Shown here in pieces: positions 57,810 through 64,000 of a DNA stretch of 64,000 nt. The stretch's first letter is position 1; each line of letters begins with the position of its first letter. Location of the stretch: assembly GCF_000003195.3 (NCBI RefSeq), contig NC_012870.2, positions 53,836,049-53,900,048 on the forward strand, read 5' to 3'. Both the position numbers and the translations under genes were made by a program. Under the pieces are notes generated by a model. It saw nothing but the letters and a program-made list of their open reading frames with translations, was not told the DNA's origin and made no database searches. Source of the DNA: Sorghum bicolor (taxonomy: Eukaryota > Streptophyta > Magnoliopsida > Poales > Poaceae).

Positions 57810-58024
57810 AACAGGGCCTTTAGCACCGGCCCATAGTGGGAACCAGTGCTAAAGGGTCCTGAAAATTTCAGAAGCCCGCCCTAGCGCGCGCAGGACCCTT
57901 TAGCACCGGTCCGTGGCTGGCACCAGTGCTAAAGGGTCACCCTTTAACACCGGCTCTTGTTACCAGCCGGTGTTAAAGACCCTTTAGCACCGGTTCCAGC
58001 CACGGACCGGTGCTAAAGGGTCCG
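57810..58024. repeat. Inner cluster of four ACCGGTGCTAAAGGG inverted-repeat units
   Basis: Units at about 57812-57858, 57890-57936, 57937-57981 and 57978-58022 each pair CCCTTTAGCACCGGT-like and ACCGGTGCTAAAGGG-like arms around a short spacer. They are of the same type as the left subterminal units, but better preserved. Confidence 0.8.
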
Positions 58025-58380
58025 CCCCTATATATGTGCGCAGGAGCCCTGGATCCGGCAGTTCATCTTCGTCTTCGTCTTCGTCTCCAGCGCCACCGAG
58101 TTCATCTTCGCCGCCGTCGTTTCGACTCCCTCGCCGCCGCGACCGTCTCCACCAGCGCCGCCGCGACCCTCCACCAGCGCCGCTGCGGCCCTCCGCCAAC
58201 GCCGCCGCCGCGGCCATCCACCAGCGCCGCCGCAGCGGGCCACCAGCTAGAGCGCGCACGCGGGCCACAACTTCTCCACGTCGATCTCAAGAACTCCGGT
58301 CGTCGATCTCCTCGCTCCTATGTAGATCAATCGAACTTCGGCTAAATAATCTGCAAAATGAATAAATTGTTATGATATAT
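58025..58380 (+). promoter_or_regulatory. TATA box and GC-rich leader of the second CACTA gene
   Basis: TATATATG at 58029-58036 follows the last inverted-repeat unit directly. A leader of about 300 bp rich in CGCCGCCG and TCGTCTTCG repeats follows, then AT-rich intron-like sequence. Spliced to the acceptor at 61964 this would form the 5' UTR of the TNPA-like gene. The ORFs in it (58010-58365, both strands) come from the GC-rich repeats and carry no domain. Confidence 0.45.
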
Positions 58381-58479
58381 ATATATATATAATAAATGTA
58401 TATATATATGTATATATAATAAATGCATATAATAAATATATATTTATATATATATATGTACATTTGTATATATTGTGTT

Positions 58480-58988
58480 TTGAATTGTTATGATATTGTT
58501 TGTAATATTATTCTAGTATTTTAGGGTTTTGTATATTTTAGAGTTTTGTAATTCTAGTGTTTTGTATATTTTAGGGTTTGTACTATTATTCTATTATTTT
58601 TAGTATATCATTCTAGTATATTAGTATTTTAGTGTTTTGTATATTTTATTGTTTGTACTATTATTCTATTATTTTTAGTATATTATTCCAGTATATTATT
58701 AATTCTAGTGTTTTGTATATATATTATTGTTTGTACTATTATTCTAGTATTGTTTTAAGTATATTTTTCTAGTATATTATTAATTCTAGTGTTTTGTATA
58801 TATTATTGTTTGTACTATTATTCTAGTATTATTTTTAGTATATTTTTCTAGTATATTAGTAATTCTAGTGTTTTGTATATGTTATTGATTGTACTATTAT
58901 TCTAGTATATTATGAATTCTAGTGTTTTAGTATATTATGAATTCTAGTGTTATTGTTAGTATTATTTTTTTAGTATATTATTCTAGTA
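58480..58988. repeat. 76-bp AT-rich tandem repeat, left part
   Basis: Units of the type TTCTAGTGTTTTGTATATTT, TTTGTACTATTATTCTA and TTTTTAGTATATTA repeat with a period near 76 bp. The array continues at 61531 after the Helitron. It lies in the presumed first intron of the TNPA-like gene. Confidence 0.85.
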
Positions 58989-61530
58989 TCTCCACTATAA
59001 TTGAAAACTTCTTGGGCCGTTAGACCACACAAACTCACACCCCAACAAACTCACCCCACCGCAGCCCACTAAACCAGCCCACTAAGAGTGTCTCCAACAG
59101 TTTGGTATTTTCTATTTGTCATCTCCACTACAATTGAAAACTTCTTGGGCCGTTAGACCACACAAACTCACCCCCCAATAAACTCACCCCATCAATCCAG
59201 CCCACTAAGAGTGTCTCCAACAGTTTGGTATTTTCTGTTTGTCATTCGTTGTAGTTTGCCAACTCCCAAAACAATATGGCAAGTGGAAAAAAAGGTCATC
59301 TCCAAATATTTGGCACAATTGACTTGGCAAAAACCAAAATTGTGGACCCAACCGTGTTTGTCGCGACTTTTCTTCCACGCCGTATCTGGTTCCGCGCTTT
59401 TGGTCGCGCGCGTTTCTTCGTCGCAGCATTTTCTCGTCGCCGCGCCGCCAGTTCGCGAGCATCTAGGTCGCCGCCGTTTCCTGGTACCTGTATCCGAGAC
59501 GTTGCAGGTTGTCATCGAGAGTTTCCTGCCATAAAGTCCTTCCTGTCATAGAGTCCTTCGTCCTGCTACCGTCGACTGCAGGTCGTCATCGATCTTCAAG
59601 GTTCGTTTTCACTGTAGATCTCCCTTGCGGCATAGAACGGCGGCACGGAGGAGGAAGTTTGTGTCGCGACAAAGTACCAGACGGACTATATACGGCGCGA
59701 AGAGACCCCACAAGCAGGAGTAGCGCGGAACGAGCGCCCGATCGGCGTTTGCCAAGCGGCCCGCGGCCTTGCATTTATGCCAAGTTCCCTCCCTCAATTA
59801 CCAAGTTGCCCAAATTGCAAAACACAAATGCAAAACTGTTGGATACGTACAAGCAGAGCACGTACAAGCAGGACACCACCAAGAGCACGTACGTGATGCC
59901 GGCGCCACCATCTACTCCTGTCCTCCACAACAACACGGCGGACAGCAGGGAGACGGACCTTCGGATCGGCGGTGATTTTGTGATTCATACACAAGAGCGT
60001 ACAAATGGTAAAAATTACAATACTTCTGCAGATTATTTTTGACTTTTGATCTTTAGTGTAGCCTGTAGGTTATGTTTTACTATCGTGTAGGCAATTGTTT
60101 TTATCTTCCTTTGAATAATACAAGCAGTAATTAATGGTACAAGTATACGCCGATCATTATAGTGCTTAGGTCTCTGCTGCATGTCATAAATTAAACCATC
60201 TAATCGTCTTGCTTAGGTCCCTAACGCCAACCTAAAACCAGTAGCAGTATTCTGATCTCAACATGCATGGTACTGTAGTGTATGTATATACATCTGAATG
60301 GTTGTATATACATCTGAACCTATATGCATATACATCTGAATGGTTCCATGGTTTCAGATATTATATTTTACAAGAGTTGGATCATAAATCATTTAACATG
60401 GATTCTGAATGGTTCCATGGTTTTAGATATTTTACATCTGAAATATTATTAATATTTTATAAGAGGAAAAAGAGTTGGATCATGAATCATTTAATATATG
60501 GGTATTCGGATGCTCGTGAACAACTAAGGCATGATGTTGACGAAACAAAAATACCACCTCATGGATCTTAAATTTATTGTAAGTTGTTATATATAAATCA
60601 TTATAAAATAGTATAATTCATCAAAGATTGCTAATTTCTATAAATTTAACAGGAAATAACTAGGTTTGGATGAGATCCGCGATGTTGTGGATCGGTTAGC
60701 AAAGTATATCAAGAAAAATTGAAAAAAATACTTAAATGTTGGCCTGGCATGCAATATTACATAAATGATTGTAGCAATGTAAGTTAAGTTTTATTTACTA
60801 TATACTTTGTTTAATTAATTTTTTTGTACTTACCAATCAAATATTCTCTTTATGTGTCTTAGATTCTACTACCGTATTATTGAGACGGACTGTATATTTT
60901 ATTTATATGGTTTTAGTCAAGATATGACATGTACAACTACATTCCAAGCTATTAGTAGAATGTTCATGCTCGCCATGGGACTATCAAAATCAAAGAGGAA
61001 CCAACGTAGATATCTTGCATGTGTAACAAAGGTTACATCAAACCATAAAGACTCACTTGTCATTTGGTTCAACTTTGTTGTAGTTGTAACAAATATTTCA
61101 GTTTTGTACGCCAAATAAACAATCTTGTACAGAAACTTGGGAGGTTTTCTTGTATACAATTTCATGAAGATGTGGGATGGTGTAAGATTGTGGCGATCAA
61201 TAATGTAAGCACATGCACTCTCCACTATATTTGCATCAATATACAATTAAATATCGATATAATATTATCTGTCATTCGCAGCTATCAAGATCAGTTCTTG
61301 GCTGACATTTTGGCGAGTCGTGAAAACGAGTGCTACGACAACGTTCCTGAAGATATCCAATATATGATTAAAAAGTTAGGAAAATGTAAAGGTGTTTTTA
61401 TGTACTGATGATTCACAAAATGTATATAGATTCAAAAACAATTGTCCAAAATTAAAACTCTAAAAAAATACTATGATTTATATAGCGTTTTCTAGAAAGA
61501 ACCGTGGCGTTAGCACGGGCATTATACTAG
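58989..61530 (+). mobile_element. Helitron (2.54 kb), non-autonomous
   Basis: It starts TCTCCACTATAATTGAAAAC and ends GCACGGGCATTATACTAG. It lies between A (58988) and T (61531) with no target duplication, as Helitrons do. Joining the flanks restores the repeat word TTCTAGTATATTAGTAATTC exactly. A hairpin (CCGTG..CACGG, 61503-61518) sits about 12 bases before the CTAG end. No Rep/helicase ORF is present. The first 133 bp are duplicated (58989-59121 and 59122-59243). Confidence 0.88.
59244..61500 (+). other. Helitron cargo, not recognised
   Basis: 59244-59345 is MITE-like (TTTGCCAACTCCC, ATGGCAAGTGG, GACTTGGCAAAA). 59350-60045 is GC-rich with a 177-codon ORF (59509-60042) of no known family. 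60250-61410 has AT-rich stretches with exon-like ORFs (60852-61118 and 61064-61408) bounded by GT/AG-like sites. Helitrons often carry copied gene pieces, and these may be such, but I recognise no protein family and find no replication or helicase motifs. Confidence 0.4.
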
Positions 61531-61930
61531 TATTAGTAATTCTAGTGTTTTGTATATTTTAGGATTTGTACTATTATTCTATTATTTTTAGTATATTATT
61601 TTAGTATATTAGTAATTCTAGTGTTTTGTATATTTTAGGGTTTGTACTATTATTCTATTATTTTTAGTATATTATTCTAGTATATTAGTAATTCTAGTGT
61701 TTTGTATATTTTATTATTTGTACTATTATTCTATTATTTTTAGTATATTATTCCAGTATATTATTAATTCTAGTGTTTTGTATATATATTATTGTTTGTA
61801 CTATTATTTTAGTATTATTTGTTTAGTATATTATTCTAGTATATTATGAATTCTAGTGTTTTAGTATATTATGAATTCTAGTGTTATTGTTAGTATTATT
61901 TTTTTAGTATATTATTCTAGTGTATTTCTT
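61531..61930. repeat. 76-bp AT-rich tandem repeat, right part
   Basis: TCTAGTGTTTTGTATAT starts at 61541, 61617, 61693 and 61769, an exact period of 76 bp, followed by shorter variants. It continues the array at 58480-58988. Confidence 0.9.
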
Positions 61931-61964
61931 ATCTTATATAGAATATATATATGTATGGTTGCAG

Positions 61965-64000
61965 ACATAGAAATGGCTGACCGTGCTCATGATGTTCCTG
62001 ATTATATGGAAGATGCCATTTAAAATATAATCGACGACGGTAGTCAGTACTTTATTGATTACCACGAGATCATGCAAGGCAATCCTACTGAGCAACAAGA
62101 GGGCAATGCCCCTGAGCAACAACAGGGCAATGCGCCTGAGCAACAACTTGTCGTGCAACAAGAAGAAAATACTTGCGAGGTATGTAAATGTAAACATATA
62201 TAATTAATGCATCTCTTACATTAGGTTTTAGACTTACTTGGTTATTAATTTAGTATTTTTGTTTCTATATCTACGTGTAGCCTTCTGGATCGACCTCTAC
62301 GGGAAGAAGCGTACCTCCACGAGGGCCAAAGAAGCTGTTGGAGGGCCACTATGTAATCTCTGAGTTTGAGATAGCTACAGGCAGACCACTTGGTGAACAT
62401 GCAAATAAATATGTTAGTCACTGTGGATATCTTGTGAGAGATCAAATACCGATCAATGCTCATGAATGGAGAGAGAAGCGAGGTGCTCCTGAGATCAGTT
62501 TTGTCTCTGATCGTGACAAGAAGTTAGTTTGGAAAGCCGTCACAGACGTTTTCACCTTCGACACCAACGATGAAGTGTTGAAGGTGCGAATTTATGACTG
62601 GACTATGAAGAAGATGGCAGTACTCTTCCAGAATTGGAAGAAGACTTTGTACAATAAATATGTCAAGAAAAACGAGACTCCAAATTTCAACCTCAAGCAA
62701 TATGTAAAGCTGAGGGCCTTCTGGGATGACTTTGTGCAGTACAAAACATCAGAAGAGGGCAAGGAACGAGCCATTAGAAACAAAGAGAATGTAAGTAAAA
62801 AGACATACCACCATCATATGGGATCAGGTGGTTATAAGAGTGCTGTTCCCAAGTGGGACCGAATGGAACAGGAGATGCTTGCTAGGGGGGTCACACCTGA
62901 GACAATAGCAAAGAATTGGAGCGAGCGCTCCAAGCATTGGTTCTACGGTCATGGAGGAAGCGTGGACCCAGACACCGGGGCGCTAGTTTGGGGCCAAGAA
63001 ATCTCTAGAGCAGCAGAGAGACTAGTCTGTGCACGAGAGGCGGTTCAGTCTGGTGAGTTCAGGCCTAACACGGAGAAAGATGAACTCACCTATGCGCTTG
63101 AAAATCCTGAGCACGGTGGGCGTACGAGAGGCTATGGGGCAGTTCCGTGGCTGCAATCATTCCAAGCCGATCAAGATACCTACAGAAGCCGCCATAGAAA
63201 GAAGGATGAGGAGGCATAGCAGATCCGCCGCCTGGAAGCTTTTGTTCTGCAGTCAGAAGAGCGCGAGAAAGCTCATGAAGAATGGATGCAGGCGGAGATT
63301 CAAAGGCAAGTGCAAGCAGCACTTAGTCAAATGACGAAAGGGCAAGGTACATCACAGCCTGAGGTCAACGTTAGCCCTCTAGGCCAGTTGAAAAGCAGCT
63401 GCGCATCCACGGAAGTACCAACCATTCAGGATGACACGAAGCTACACTTCCCCGTGGATGATGTCACAGAGGCTTTTACTACCTGTGAGCTGCATGTACC
63501 AGATGAGAATGCAACAAAAAAGGTGGCTATCGCTGTTGTCAACCCTATCGACCGAACGAGAACTCCAAGAATCCATAATCGAATAGTACCTGGTGGATAT
63601 GCTAGCGTCTCGGTTGATAGGGTTGAGAAAGGTTGTGGCAATGTGCCTCTAGACATAGAAGGGGGAGACGGAGAGAAGACCTTAGGTGAAGCTGAGAATA
63701 CATTTATTTGTTGGCGCAAGCGCTTCATAATTATTCCTCAGCATAGGTTTGTGTGTGATTTTACTTCTTATATTATTTATTATGTATTGAAATTAAAAAA
63801 AAAGTTTGCTCACAAAACTTGTAATTGTTTTCTTTGCAGGGACTCCTCCAACCTAAGTCCAGTTCTCTCCCCAGCGCATCATAGTGCTGCGGGCGGTGAC
63901 AATGCTGGATCTCCTCCAACACCTGCGGCGGCCACACCGACCCCGCCACCGACTCCACCACGGTCTCCACCTCCTCCACCGAGGTCTCCAACTCCTCCAC
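61965..64000 (+). pseudogene. TNPA-like CACTA gene (PF03004, Ptta/En/Spm type), partial and with stops
   Basis: Exons are inferred at 61965-62179, 62281-63747 and 63841 to beyond the window. The acceptors are TTGCAG, GTGTAG and TTGCAG; the donors are GTATGT and GTTTGT. Start ATG at 61973 (MADRAHDVPDYMEDAI), with an in-frame TAA at 62021. EQQQGNAPEQQ repeats follow. Exon 2 has the PF03004 core: VWKAVTDVF, IYDWTMKKMAVLFQNWKK, LRAFWDDFVQYKTSEEGKERAIRNKENV and HHMGSGGYKSA. A TAG at 63217 precedes a coiled coil (RRLEAFVLQSEEREKAHEEW) and a CELHVP block. Exon 3 is Pro-rich. In related elements this protein binds the subterminal repeats and helps TNP2. Confidence 0.8.

Noticed and set aside
58010..58365. 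Arg/Ala/Ser-rich ORFs on both strands
   Set aside because: They are produced by CGCCGC and TCGTCT simple repeats in the leader of the second CACTA gene, with no initiation context or domain.
60852..61408. Possible Rep/helicase or other Helitron gene
   Set aside because: No HUH motif or helicase Walker motifs are visible in the translations. They are short exon-like frames of unknown origin.

Overview
The window is plant nuclear DNA, almost certainly from a grass. Genes have short GT-AG introns, and most of the sequence is nested LTR retrotransposons, CACTA elements, a Helitron and MITEs. At least eight MITE copies (ends GGCCTTGTTTAGTT / AACTAAACAAGGCC) belong to a type I know as very abundant in sorghum and its relatives. 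An Andropogoneae grass is therefore the best guess. That is inference; no species can be proved from the sequence alone.

The only ordinary host genes are two tandem paralogues of an NRT1/PTR-family (NPF, probably subfamily 8) transporter, both on the + strand. Copy A is at 16396-18674 and copy B at 47665-50766. Each has five coding exons that join in frame into 576 and 575 residues. Both lack the arginine of the transmembrane-1 ExxER proton-coupling motif (Cys in A, Ser in B). The old duplication also included upstream DNA, now at about 14975-15475 and 29555-29700. Insertions after the duplication pushed that upstream block about 17 kb away from copy B.

Layout. 1-3097: 5' part of an Athila-like Ty3/gypsy element on the - strand (LTR 1788-3097). 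3098-5300: old LTR-element debris. 5301-9490: a decayed Tat-lineage gypsy fragment. 9500-10600: MITEs. 10817-13861: a 3 kb solo LTR with 5-bp TSD. 14.5-18.9 kb: MITEs and transporter A. 18950-27600: a gypsy remnant split by a 6.85 kb degenerate Ty1/copia element (TSD ATGGC). 27.6-29.5 kb: LTR-like debris and a Stowaway-like MITE. 29968-42245: a structurally complete 12.3 kb Tat-lineage gypsy element (TSD AGTTT), with gag-pol on the - strand and a spliced antisense ORF (PF04195-like) on the + strand. 42438-46797: MITEs, one of them split by a 3.35 kb gag-only copia element resembling the TR-GAG class. 47.0-50.8 kb: transporter B. About 51302-64000: one large or two adjacent CACTA (En/Spm) elements.

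The CACTA region is the most unusual part. Its 5' subterminal repeats enclose about 326 bp of chloroplast psbC with no internal stop. It carries an intact small gene for a GRF zinc finger plus a membrane helix, next to a TNP2 transposase broken by a frameshift and two amber stops. A second, TNPA-like gene (PF03004 type) runs off the right edge. Its presumed first intron holds a 76-bp AT-rich tandem repeat, and a 2.5 kb Helitron has inserted cleanly inside that repeat. All family and domain names come from recognising sequence motifs by eye; no database search was run.
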